From Actinomycetota bacterium (GTDB lineage Bacteria > Actinomycetota > Actinomycetes > Propionibacteriales > Propionibacteriaceae): a stretch of DNA of 62,868 nucleotides. Shown here one piece after another: positions 25,157 to 32,330 of the stretch (the first letter of the stretch is position 1; each line of letters starts with the position of its first letter). The stretch covers positions 1 through 62,868 of the forward strand of contig JAIUOR010000016.1 in NCBI GenBank assembly GCA_020161795.1. The letters are read 5' to 3'. A program made the translations under genes and the position numbers. The notes under the pieces are model-generated. The model saw nothing but the letters and a program-made list of their open reading frames with translations, did no database searches and was not told the origin of the DNA.

Positions 25157-25684
25157 CTAGTCGCAGGTCTTGCTGACGAGGGCGTCGCAGGTCATGTCGT
25201 GCCCGAGCGCGACCGAGAGCAGTACGAAGCCGGTGAGCATCATGCCCCCCACCAGCACATTGGGGACCAGCCTCCATCGGTTGGCGCCCGCGCGGGCCAG
25301 TGGGAGGAGAGCGACCACCGCGCCGACGAGGAGGAGGCCGAGAAGGGCCCAGAGGATAATCAACTCGTAGGGTCCCGTATGCGGGCCGGGGCGCATCCAC
25401 GTGAACACCGGATCGACCCGGAACACGACGACGAGGTTCATCGCGAGGAACGGAACCGCGAACAGGGCGGCGAGCAGCGTGACGAGCAGCGGCCGCTCGA
25501 GCATCGGTCGTGTGCTCATGGCGTTCTCCCTGATTGCTCCGAGTGCGGTGTCGAGGATCGGTCGGAGCGTGCCGCGGCCGTCCCTCAGCATGTCCGCGAA
25601 GTCGCGTTCCATGGATTCGGCGAAGCGGGCCCGGAACTCGCGCGGGTAGCGCCGGACGAGCCAGCTGTGCAGCCGGGTGCTCAT
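25157..25684 (-). CDS. PadR-associated membrane protein
   Basis: A 175-residue protein. The N-terminus (RYPREFRARFAESMERDFADMLRDG) resembles the soluble prefix found on permeases controlled by PadR regulators. Three membrane helices follow at about 60-84, 102-126 and 135-160. There is no ATPase partner. The ATG overlaps the padR stop as ATGA, so it is co-expressed with its likely repressor. The transported substrate or signal is unknown. Confidence 0.68.
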   Translation of the reverse strand: MSTRLHSWLVRRYPREFRARFAESMERDFADMLRDGRGTLRPILDTALGAIRENAMSTRPMLERPLLVTLLAALFAVPFLAMNLVVVFRVDPVFTWMRPGPHTGPYELIILWALLGLLLVGAVVALLPLARAGANRWRLVPNVLVGGMMLTGFVLLSVALGHDMTCDALVSKTCD

Positions 25685-26001
25685 GGGGTCGCCGGCCTGA
25701 GTGCGGTCAGCGCCACCACAGCTCGGTAGCGCTCGAGTTCTGCCTCCAGCGCAGCGGTGCCCTGCGCCGTGATCGCGTAGTAGACCCGCCGCGGGTCGCC
25801 GGCGCCGGCCGGCGGATCGGCTTCGCGGACGAGGCCGGAGTCGATCATCCGCCGGAGCGAGCCGTAGAGCGTTCCCGGGCCCATCTTCACCCGTCCGGCG
25901 GAATCGACCTCGACCTGCTTCATGATCGCGTAGCCGTGAGCCTCGCCGTGTGCGAGCACCATCAGGATGTGGAGCACGGCTGGGGTGAGCGGGGAGGCCA
26001 T
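25681..26001 (-). CDS. PadR-family transcriptional regulator
   Basis: A 106-residue winged-helix repressor. The PadR signature is clear: LMVLAHGEAHGYAIMKQV, MGPGTLYGSLRRMIDSGLV and RRVYYAITAQGTAALEAE. ATG 26001 is chosen because TACATT lies 7 nt upstream; an in-frame ATG at 26028 would place a perfect palindrome inside the gene. The palindrome overlaps the -10, so the gene probably represses itself and the membrane protein behind it. Confidence 0.85.
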   Translation of the reverse strand: MASPLTPAVLHILMVLAHGEAHGYAIMKQVEVDSAGRVKMGPGTLYGSLRRMIDSGLVREADPPAGAGDPRRVYYAITAQGTAALEAELERYRAVVALTALRPATP

Positions 26002-26008
26002 GATCAAC

Positions 26009-26029
26009 AATGTATCCGTAACGGACATA
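26009..26029. promoter_or_regulatory. padR -10 with overlapping palindromic operator
   Basis: The minus-strand hexamer TACATT (26009-26014) lies 7 nt before ATG 26001. It overlaps the edge of a palindrome whose core TCCGTAACGGA (26015-26025) is perfect around one central base, with looser TGTA/CATA flanks. This is the expected layout of an autorepressed PadR gene. Confidence 0.6.
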
Positions 26030-26058
26030 TGTCAAGCAGTGGAGCCCCTGGAAGTGCG

Positions 26059-26982
26059 CTACTCCACCAGGGCACGGTCGTAGCTGAACTCCACCACGAC
26101 CCACAGCTCGTAGGGCAGCTCGGCCAGCCCCTCCCGGACGCCGCGGCGCACCCGGTCCTCGCAGGCGACGTCGCCGGTGCCCGGCTCGAGCACGAAGCCC
26201 AGCTCGATCGTGATCGTGGTTCCCATTCGTCCGATCCGCAGGATGGGCTCGGGCAACTCCTCCTGCTGCCGCACCGCCTCGACCACTTCGCGCACCTGCT
26301 GCTGGACCACCGGGTTGGGCACCGGGTTCTGCAATTCGTGGATCGACCGGCGCAGCAGGCCGAACGGCACCGCCATCAGGGCCGCGCCGCTTACCATCAC
26401 CAGCACCGAGTCGGCGTACGGCGCCAGGCCGGCTGCGGGCGTCCCCTGCACCGCCAGCACGAAGGCACCACCCGCGACGATCACCACGCTGCTGCCCCCG
26501 GCGGCGAACCAGCCCGCCGCTTCGGCCTCGACCAGCGACTGCCCGTTCGCCATCCGGCGCAGCACCCACCAGGCGCCCAGGCACACGCCCGTGCTGACCA
26601 GGCCGTACGCCAGCAGCGACCAGCCCGACACCTCGGCGCCGCCCGAGCGGATCACCCGGATCGCCTCCAGGATGGCGTAGCCCAGCGTGCCGAACAGCAC
26701 GAAGGCCTGCGCGATCACGAACAGCGGGATCAGGGCGTCCCGGCCGAACGGGAAGAGCCGGGACGGGCCCTTGGCCACCACCTTGGAGACCAGCATCGAC
26801 CCCCAGGTCAGCAACAGGCTGAGCGGGGTGTAGACGGCGTCCAGCAGGATGACCTGCGAGCCTTCGATGAGCCCCCAGACGATGGCGACGACGGCGAACC
26901 CGATCGAGACCCGCATCGAGAACCGCAGCGCGCGTTGCTCCAGTGATTGGGCGGCCACCGCCGCCGTGCCGAGAGAGGGCAT
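26059..26982 (-). CDS. Cation diffusion facilitator-like membrane protein, altered metal site
   Basis: A 307-residue protein with six predicted membrane helices in its first 210 residues and a soluble C-terminal domain (about 215-307), the layout of CDF metal exporters. FPFGRDALIPLF matches the CDF (Y/F)PFG(R/Y) segment. However, the metal site appears lost: TM2 reads LLDAVYTPLS, keeping one Asp of the D-x3-D pair, and TM5 reads EAAGWFAAGGS in place of H-x3-D. It may transport another ion or act as a sensor. Its start has a leaderless-type -10. Confidence 0.7.
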   Translation of the reverse strand: MPSLGTAAVAAQSLEQRALRFSMRVSIGFAVVAIVWGLIEGSQVILLDAVYTPLSLLLTWGSMLVSKVVAKGPSRLFPFGRDALIPLFVIAQAFVLFGTLGYAILEAIRVIRSGGAEVSGWSLLAYGLVSTGVCLGAWWVLRRMANGQSLVEAEAAGWFAAGGSSVVIVAGGAFVLAVQGTPAAGLAPYADSVLVMVSGAALMAVPFGLLRRSIHELQNPVPNPVVQQQVREVVEAVRQQEELPEPILRIGRMGTTITIELGFVLEPGTGDVACEDRVRRGVREGLAELPYELWVVVEFSYDRALVE

Positions 26983-26988
26983 GGGCGC

Positions 26989-26994
26989 AGAGTA
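26989..26994 (-). promoter_or_regulatory. -10 hexamer for leaderless CDF-like gene
   Basis: TACTCT on the minus strand lies 6 nt before ATG 26982. Confidence 0.5.
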
Positions 26995-27015
26995 TCGGGT
27001 GGGATCCCCTCCGGG

Positions 27016-28359
27016 TCAGAGGATGATGTCGTCCAGCAGATCGGTCACCATCGCCGCGATCGGCGAGCGCTCGGAACGGGTCAGCGTGACGTGGGCGAAC
27101 AGCGGGTGGCCCTTCAGCTTCTCCACCACCGCCACGACACCGTCGTGGCGCCCCACCCGCAGGTTGTCGCGCTGGGCGACGTCGTGGGTCAGCACGACCC
27201 GGGAGTTCTGGCCGATCCGGCTGAGCACGGTGAGCAGGACGTTGCGCTCCAGCGACTGGGCCTCGTCCACGATCACGAAGGCGTCGTGCAGCGAGCGGCC
27301 GCGGATGTGGGTGAGCGGCAGCACTTCGAGCAGGTCACGAGCCAGCACCTCGTCGATCACGTTCCGGCTGGTCACCGCGCCGAGGGTGTCGAAGACGGCC
27401 TGCGCCCAGGGTGACATCTTCTCGCCCTCGGAGCCGGGCAGGTAGCCGAGTTCCTGGCCGCCCACCGCGTACAGCGGACGGAACACCAGCACCTTGGAGT
27501 GGATCTGCCGTTCCAGGACGGCCTCCAGCCCGGCGCAGAGCGCCAGCGCGGACTTCCCCGTCCCGGCCCGGCCGCCCAGCGAGACGATGCCGACCTCCGG
27601 GTCGAGCAGAAGATCCAGGGCCACCCGCTGCTCGGCGGAACGACCGTGGATCCCGAAGGCCTCCCGGTCGCCGCGGATCAGCCGCACCGAGCCGTCCGGC
27701 AGCACCCGGCCGAGCGCCGACGAGGCCGACCCGTGCAGCACCACCCCGGTGTGCACCGGCAGGTCGAGCGCCTCGGGCACCATCGCCGCGCCGTCGGCGT
27801 AGAGCCGGTCGACGGTCGCAGCGGGGACGTCCACCTCGGCCATGCCCGTCCAGCCGGAGTCGAGGGCGAGTTCGTGGCGGTACTCCTCGGCGGGCAGTCC
27901 GACGGCGGAGGCCTTCACCCGCATCGGGACGTCCTTGCTGATCAGCACCACGTCATTGCCCTCGGCGCGGTAGTTCAGCGCGACGGCGAGGATGCGCGAG
28001 TCGTTGTCGCCCAGCCGGAAGCCCGGCGGCAGCACCTCGGGATCGGCGTGGTTGAGTTCGACCCGCAGCGTCCCTTCGGTCTCGTTGACCGGCACCGGGG
28101 AGTCGAGGGTGCCGTAGGTGGCGCGCAGGTCGTCCAGGAAACGCAGCGCGGCGCGGGCGAAGTAGCCGAGTTCGGGGTGGTGGCGCTTGGCCTCCAGTTC
28201 GGCGATCACCACGATCGGGACGATGACGCTGTGCTCGGCGAAGTTCCGCAGCGCACCGGGATCGCTGAGCAGTACGGAGGTGTCCAGGACGTAGGTCTTC
28301 AGCCCCGCGGCGATCGCGGGCGAGCCGGTGAAGGCGGTGCGAATGGTGGAGCGCGGCAC
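27016..28359 (-). CDS. PhoH-like ATPase with N-terminal PIN domain (PhoH2)
   Basis: A 447-residue fusion. Residues about 17-150 are a PIN ribonuclease domain ([13 protein letters not shown], acidic [18 protein letters not shown]). Residues about 240-445 are the PhoH P-loop ATPase, with [13 protein letters not shown] and the Walker B stretch [11 protein letters not shown]. PhoH2 proteins act as ATP-dependent RNA-unwinding ribonucleases. No ATG lies near the expected start; GTG 28359 gives a family-like N-terminus, but GTGs a few codons upstream are possible. The leader contains a small ORF and a hairpin. Confidence 0.85.
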   Translation of the reverse strand: MPRSTIRTAFTGSPAIAAGLKTYVLDTSVLLSDPGALRNFAEHSVIVPIVVIAELEAKRHHPELGYFARAALRFLDDLRATYGTLDSPVPVNETEGTLRVELNHADPEVLPPGFRLGDNDSRILAVALNYRAEGNDVVLISKDVPMRVKASAVGLPAEEYRHELALDSGWTGMAEVDVPAATVDRLYADGAAMVPEALDLPVHTGVVLHGSASSALGRVLPDGSVRLIRGDREAFGIHGRSAEQRVALDLLLDPEVGIVSLGGRAGTGKSALALCAGLEAVLERQIHSKVLVFRPLYAVGGQELGYLPGSEGEKMSPWAQAVFDTLGAVTSRNVIDEVLARDLLEVLPLTHIRGRSLHDAFVIVDEAQSLERNVLLTVLSRIGQNSRVVLTHDVAQRDNLRVGRHDGVVAVVEKLKGHPLFAHVTLTRSERSPIAAMVTDLLDDIIL

Positions 28360-28374
28360 TGTGGTCTCGTTTCC

Positions 28375-28402
28375 GGGGCCGCACCTCACCACGTCCGGCC
28401 CC
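28375..28402 (-). promoter_or_regulatory. Hairpin between leader ORF and phoH
   Basis: GGGGCCG and CGGCCCC form a perfect 7-bp stem around a 14-nt loop. It begins 12 nt after the stop of the small leader ORF and ends 15 nt before the phoH GTG, so it could shape phoH translation or transcription. Confidence 0.4.
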
Positions 28403-28414
28403 ACCAGAGGGTGG

Positions 28415-28480
28415 TCAGCCGGGGGTGATGGGGCCTGGTGCGGGCCCGCGGGTCTGGCTCGGGTGAGCTGGACGGCGCAT
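28415..28480 (-). CDS. Possible 21-residue proline-rich leader peptide of phoH
   Basis: An ATG-initiated ORF of 21 codons with an excellent ribosome site: GGGAGG followed by a 7-nt spacer. It reads [12 protein letters not shown] and then a Pro/Gly-rich tail. A promoter-like pair lies just upstream and a hairpin just downstream, which suggests a leader peptide. Chance occurrence cannot be excluded in GC-rich DNA. Confidence 0.35.
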   Translation of the reverse strand: MRRPAHPSQTRGPAPGPITPG

Positions 28481-28523
28481 GGACTTGCCTCCCGACGTTC
28501 CGGCACCTGCCCGGAACAATTGC

Positions 28524-28551
28524 AGAGTAAGTCGGCGATTCCGCCGGGCAA
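28524..28551 (-). promoter_or_regulatory. Probable phoH promoter
   Basis: On the minus strand TTGCCC (28546-28551) and TACTCT (28524-28529) are 16 nt apart. Transcription would start near 28517, about 37 nt before the leader ORF. Confidence 0.5.
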
Positions 28552-28580
28552 GGAGCGACACGCCCAGCGTTACCCAGGCG

Positions 28581-29390
28581 TCATCTGCCGAAGCGGCGCT
28601 CGCGCTGGGAGTAGTCGCGCAGCGCGCGGACGAAGTCGACCTTGCGGAAGTCGGGCCACAGCGCCTCGCAGAAGTAGAACTCGCTGTGCGCGGACTGCCA
28701 GATCAGGAAGCCGGAGAGACGCTGCTCGCCGGAGGTGCGGATGATCAGGTCGGGGTCGGGCTGGCCGGCGGTGTAGAGGTGCTCGGAGATGTGGTCGATC
28801 TCCAGGGTCTCTGCCAGTTCGGCCAGGTCGGTGCCCTTCGCAGCCTCGTCGGCCAGCAGCGAACGGACGGCGTCCCGCAACTCGTGGCGTCCGCCGTAGG
28901 AGACAGCCACATTGACGTGCAGGCCGGGGGCGTCGAGGCAGGACTGCTCGGCCGCCCTCAGGTCATCGGCGATCGGGTCGGGCAGCAGGTTCAGATCGCC
29001 CACGACCTGCACCCGGCGACCTCCATCGGCGGCCAGGTCGACCACCAGGTCACGAATGACGTCCAGCAACGGGTGCAGTTCGGAATCCTCGGCGCGTTCC
29101 AGATTCTCGGTGGACAGCACCCACAGCGTGACGATCGGGACCCCGACCTCCTCGCACCATCCGATGAACTGTTTGAGCTTGTCGGCCCCGGCTCGGTAGC
29201 CCACAACAAGCTCCTGCCCGGGCGCGTTGGCCCGGGCCCAGCGCCGATTCCCGTCGGCCAGCACCGCCACGTGCTGGGGCAGCCGGCCGCGATCCAGATT
29301 GCGCAGCAGGCGCTGCTCATAGGTCGCGTAGATCAGGCCGCGCGGGACGAGTGCCTTCACCGCAGCCTTCAACCCCGGTGCCGACGCCAT
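28581..29390 (-). CDS. uppS: Z-isoprenyl diphosphate synthase (short-chain UppS family)
   Basis: A 269-residue cis-prenyltransferase. HVAVLADGNRRWA holds the catalytic Asp, VGYRAGADKL and LWVLSTENL follow, VNVAVSYGGR is present, and DLIIRTSGEQRLSGFLIWQSA binds IPP. The YTAGQPDPDLIIRTSGEQRLSGF pattern and the locus match the actinobacterial Z,E-farnesyl diphosphate synthase (Rv1086 type) more closely than decaprenyl or undecaprenyl synthases, but chain length is inferred. Its -10 starts with the natB stop codon. Confidence 0.9.
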   Translation of the reverse strand: MASAPGLKAAVKALVPRGLIYATYEQRLLRNLDRGRLPQHVAVLADGNRRWARANAPGQELVVGYRAGADKLKQFIGWCEEVGVPIVTLWVLSTENLERAEDSELHPLLDVIRDLVVDLAADGGRRVQVVGDLNLLPDPIADDLRAAEQSCLDAPGLHVNVAVSYGGRHELRDAVRSLLADEAAKGTDLAELAETLEIDHISEHLYTAGQPDPDLIIRTSGEQRLSGFLIWQSAHSEFYFCEALWPDFRKVDFVRALRDYSQRERRFGR

Positions 29391-29396
29391 GTCCGC

Positions 29397-29402
29397 AGCC
29401 TA
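29397..29402 (-). promoter_or_regulatory. -10 hexamer for leaderless uppS, overlapping the natB stop
   Basis: TAGGCT on the minus strand lies 6 nt before ATG 29390. Its first three bases are the TAG stop of natB (29400-29402). Confidence 0.5.
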
Positions 29403-30548
29403 GCGCCCACCCTGTAGCGCCTCCCTCAGCTTCACCCGCGCGCCCATCCGCAACAGCGAGTTGGAGTAGATCCGCGCCCCCACCCAGATCGCGCCGGCGC
29501 AGGTCGCCACCAGCAGAGCCAGCGAGACGACCAGCTCCCACCAGGCCGCCTGGCCGAGGAAGAGTCGCATCGGCATCGCGACCGGCGCCGAGAACGGCAC
29601 GTAGGAAAGCACGGCGATGGCGGCCGGGTTGTCGTTCATCGAGATCACCATCAGGTAGGGCGCGACGATCAGCGCGGTCAGCGGGAAGGTCGTGGCGGCG
29701 ACGTCCTCCTGCCGTGACACCATGGCCCCGGCGGCCGCGAACAGGGCGGCGAGCAGCACGAAGCCGAACAGGAAGAACACCGCGAACACCGCGATCGGTC
29801 CGGCCAGCGCTCCCAGCAGGCCGGCCTGGCCGGTCAGCCCCAGGCCGGCCAGCGCGATCGCCGCGAAGAGCAGCACCTGGGCCATCGCCAGAATGGTGTT
29901 GCCGAGCACCTTGCCGGCCATCAGCTGCCGGTCGGAGACCGTGGCCAGCAGGATCTCGACGATCCGGGTCTGCTTCTCCTCGATCACGCTCTGCGCGATG
30001 GTGCCGCCGAACATGCTGGCGGCCATCAGGAACAGTACGCCGAAACCGACGCCCACCAGATAGCCGATGCCGGAGCCGGCATCGGACGGGTGCAGCAGTT
30101 CGACCGGTGGCACCTGGGCCAGCGTCAGCAACAGACCGGAGGGCGGGCTGGAGTCGGCCAGGATCGCGATCCCGAGCGGGCCTGAATCCGCCACGATCGC
30201 GGCGTCCACGGTGCCGTCGGAGACCAGTGCCTCGGCCGCCGGCCGATCGGCCACCTCCGTGATCTCCAGGCCGGAGACACCCGCCATCCGACCGGCCACG
30301 TCCACGGTCACGGCGACCGGGACGGGGGCGGTCTGCCGGGTGACCGCGAAGGCCCCGGCCGCCACCCCGCCGATGCAGATCAGCGAGATCACCGCGGTCG
30401 AGATCAGAAACGCCCTGCTGCGCAGCTTCGACCAGATCTCCCGCTCGGCGACCAGCCAGATCGCCGGCATCCCGCGGCTCATGCGGGGTCCCCGCGAAGT
30501 TGTTCGGGGGAGCGCAGCGGAGGAGAAGAACTCCGTGGGGTGCTTCAT
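29400..30548 (-). CDS. ABC-2 type exporter permease (NatB-like)
   Basis: A 382-residue permease. One helix at about 46-70 is followed by an extracellular domain of roughly 100 residues, then five further helices from about 165 to 370. The motif VIEEKQTRIVEILLATVSDRQLMAGKVLG between the helices is characteristic of NatB/CcmB-type ABC-2 permeases. The ATG overlaps the ATPase stop as ATGA; a later in-frame ATG at 30482 would be the start for a shorter N-terminus. Substrate unknown; NatAB homologues export sodium or drugs. Confidence 0.83.
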   Translation of the reverse strand: MKHPTEFFSSAALPRTTSRGPRMSRGMPAIWLVAEREIWSKLRSRAFLISTAVISLICIGGVAAGAFAVTRQTAPVPVAVTVDVAGRMAGVSGLEITEVADRPAAEALVSDGTVDAAIVADSGPLGIAILADSSPPSGLLLTLAQVPPVELLHPSDAGSGIGYLVGVGFGVLFLMAASMFGGTIAQSVIEEKQTRIVEILLATVSDRQLMAGKVLGNTILAMAQVLLFAAIALAGLGLTGQAGLLGALAGPIAVFAVFFLFGFVLLAALFAAAGAMVSRQEDVAATTFPLTALIVAPYLMVISMNDNPAAIAVLSYVPFSAPVAMPMRLFLGQAAWWELVVSLALLVATCAGAIWVGARIYSNSLLRMGARVKLREALQGGR

Positions 30549-31423
30549 GCCACCACCTCCCGGAAGATCTCCGTCAGGCTGGGACGGACGTGGGCGAAGC
30601 GCTCCACCGGCCCCGATGCGATCGCGCGGCGGAGCACCCGCTGGGCCGCCTCGGCGTCGGCGTCGATCACGGCCAGCCCGGGGCGCCGTTCGAGCACCTG
30701 GACGCCGGGTTCGGCCACCAGCCAGTCCAGGCCGGCCGCAGCCAGTTCGTAGCGCTGCCCGTCGTGCCGGGCACGCAGTTCCTCACCCGAGCCGGCCGCC
30801 CGGATCCGGCCGGCCGCGATGATCACCAGGTCGTCGCAGAGCCGCTCCACCAACTCCAGCTGGTGGGACGAGAACAGCACGGCTGCGCCCTGGGCCGCGC
30901 GCTCCTGCAGCACCTGGGCGACCGCGTCCACCGCGAGCGGATCGAGCCCGGAGAACGGCTCGTCCAGCACCAGCACGGTCGGCTCGTGCACCAGCGCTGC
31001 CGCCAGCTGGGCACGCTGCTGGTTGCCCAGCGACAGCGTCTCCACCAGGTCGTTCAGCCGGGCCTCCAGGCCCAGCCGGGTGAGCAGGGAACGTGCCGAG
31101 TCGAAGGCCTCCGTCCGCGAGAATCCGTGCAACCGGGCCAGGTAGGCAACCTGCTCCAGCACGGGCATCTTGGGATATAGGCCGCGCTCCTCGGGCATGT
31201 AGCCGAACCGGCGGCGATCGGCGGGGGTCAGCGGCCGCCCGTCCAGGCTCACCTCGCCGGAATCGGCCGCCAGCACGCCCAGCACGATCCGCATCGCGGT
31301 GGTCTTCCCCGCCCCGTTGCCACCCACGAAACCGGTCAGCCTGCCGGGTGCGACCGTGAAGTCGACGTGGTCGAGCGCCAGCAGTTCTCCGAAGGACTTC
31401 GTCACCTGATGTAGCGCGAGCAT
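30545..31423 (-). CDS. ABC transporter ATP-binding protein (NatA-like)
   Basis: A 292-residue ABC ATPase. GGNGAGKTTAMRI is Walker A, LSLGNQQRAQLAAALV contains the signature motif, VLVLDEPFSGLDP is Walker B, and SSHQLELVERLCD holds the switch His. A C-terminal extension of about 80 residues follows, as in NatA/DrrA proteins. ATG 31423 is chosen because TAGCGT lies 7 nt upstream. Its stop overlaps the permease start. Confidence 0.9.
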   Translation of the reverse strand: MLALHQVTKSFGELLALDHVDFTVAPGRLTGFVGGNGAGKTTAMRIVLGVLAADSGEVSLDGRPLTPADRRRFGYMPEERGLYPKMPVLEQVAYLARLHGFSRTEAFDSARSLLTRLGLEARLNDLVETLSLGNQQRAQLAAALVHEPTVLVLDEPFSGLDPLAVDAVAQVLQERAAQGAAVLFSSHQLELVERLCDDLVIIAAGRIRAAGSGEELRARHDGQRYELAAAGLDWLVAEPGVQVLERRPGLAVIDADAEAAQRVLRRAIASGPVERFAHVRPSLTEIFREVVA

Positions 31424-31430
31424 GCCCCAG

Positions 31431-31436
31431 ACGCTA
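31431..31436 (-). promoter_or_regulatory. -10 hexamer for leaderless natAB operon
   Basis: TAGCGT on the minus strand lies 7 nt before ATG 31423. Confidence 0.5.
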
Positions 31437-31445
31437 CCCACTTGA

Positions 31446-31505
31446 AACCTACGCCTCCGTAACCTACGCTCTGTAAAGTACCCGTAAGTTACTCGGAGTA
31501 AAGTA
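31446..31505. promoter_or_regulatory. AT-rich repeat cluster in the natA/hlyIII divergent gap
   Basis: AACCTACGC occurs twice (31446-31454 and 31461-31469), and GTAAAGTA twice (31473-31480 and 31498-31505), the second pair 25 bp apart. GTAAGTTAC between them is palindromic. The regular spacing suggests protein-binding sites over the promoters of both genes. Confidence 0.4.
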
Positions 31506-31512
31506 GGAATCG

Positions 31513-32166
31513 ATGGCTGCCGCCGAACTCAGTCCCCTCCCCAAGCCGACCATGCGTGGCTGGCTGCACGCCGGCATGACGCCGCTCGTGCTGCTGGCCG
31601 GCATCCTGCTGCTGGTGTTCGCCCCGGCCGGGCCCGGACGAGTGGGCGCGGCGGTCTGGCTGGCGGGCTCACTGGTGCTGTTCGGCACCAGCGCGGTCTA
31701 CCATCGCGGCCGCTGGACGCCGGTGGTCCGCTCCTGGCTGCAGCGGGCCGACCATTCCAACATCTTCCTGTTCATCGCGGCGACCTACACCCCGCTGGCG
31801 CTCGCCCTGCTGGAGGGGGCGCAGCGCGTCCTGCTGCTGAGCCTGGTCTGGGGCATCGCCGTCGCGGGGGTGGGGCTCACCCTGCTCTGGCCGGGCCGAC
31901 CCCGCTGGCTGGACGTCGCGCTCTACGTGCCGATGGGCTGGGTGGCACTCGGCTGGCTGGGCGCGTTCTGGACGGCCGGCGGCCCGGCTGTGGTGATCCT
32001 GCTGCTGCTCGGCGGGGTGATCTACACCGTCGGCGCGGCGGTCTATGCGCTCAAGAAGCCTGATCCGTCACCGCAGGTCTTCGGCTACCACGAGATCTTC
32101 CACGCCTGCACCATCGCCGCGGCCGCCTGCCACTTCGCGGCTATCGCGGTGGCAGTCCTGCGCTGA
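31513..32166 (+). CDS. Hemolysin III/PAQR-family membrane protein
   Basis: A 217-residue protein with seven predicted membrane helices. The family signatures are SAVYHRGRW in the second helix region, RADHSNIFLFIAATYTP, and FGYHEIFHACTIAAAACHF near the C-terminus. The three conserved His plus Asp form the predicted metal site of PAQR/TrhA proteins, linked in bacteria to membrane-fluidity control. It starts at an ATG with AGGA four bases upstream, or leaderlessly from TAAAGT. The same gene stands next to uppS and the DUF255 gene in mycobacteria. Confidence 0.88.
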   Translation: MAAAELSPLPKPTMRGWLHAGMTPLVLLAGILLLVFAPAGPGRVGAAVWLAGSLVLFGTSAVYHRGRWTPVVRSWLQRADHSNIFLFIAATYTPLALALLEGAQRVLLLSLVWGIAVAGVGLTLLWPGRPRWLDVALYVPMGWVALGWLGAFWTAGGPAVVILLLLGGVIYTVGAAVYALKKPDPSPQVFGYHEIFHACTIAAAACHFAAIAVAVLR

Positions 32167-32181
32167 GGGCGGAGACCCCGA

Positions 32182-32308
32182 CAGCACCCGCAGCGCAGTG
32201 GGTCTCCCGGACCCGGCCCGGCTCGAACGGGCAGCCACCCTCACCGAACTGCGGGCTGGACGCAGCCTTACCGGGTAGCTGCGCCTTGGGCGGGTTCACC
32301 CTCAGGGT
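32182..32308. other. Structured convergent intergenic region, possible RNA
   Basis: The 164-bp gap between two convergent genes can fold elaborately. The segment 32182-32193 pairs with 32249-32258, enclosing hairpins GGGTC/GACCC (32200-32214) and GCCCG/CGGGC (32216-32232). CGCAGC/GCTGCG (32261-32283) and GGGT/ACCC hairpins (32292-32308) follow. It may be a two-way terminator or a non-coding RNA of unknown strand. I recognise no Rfam class. Confidence 0.4.
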
Positions 32309-32330
32309 AGCTGTCTGATCGCATCCTGCG

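Noticed and set aside
32216-32232. T-arm-like hairpin suggesting a tRNA on the minus strand
   Set aside because: The stem and TTCGAGC loop fit, but the flanking bases give no acceptor stem, anticodon arm or D arm.
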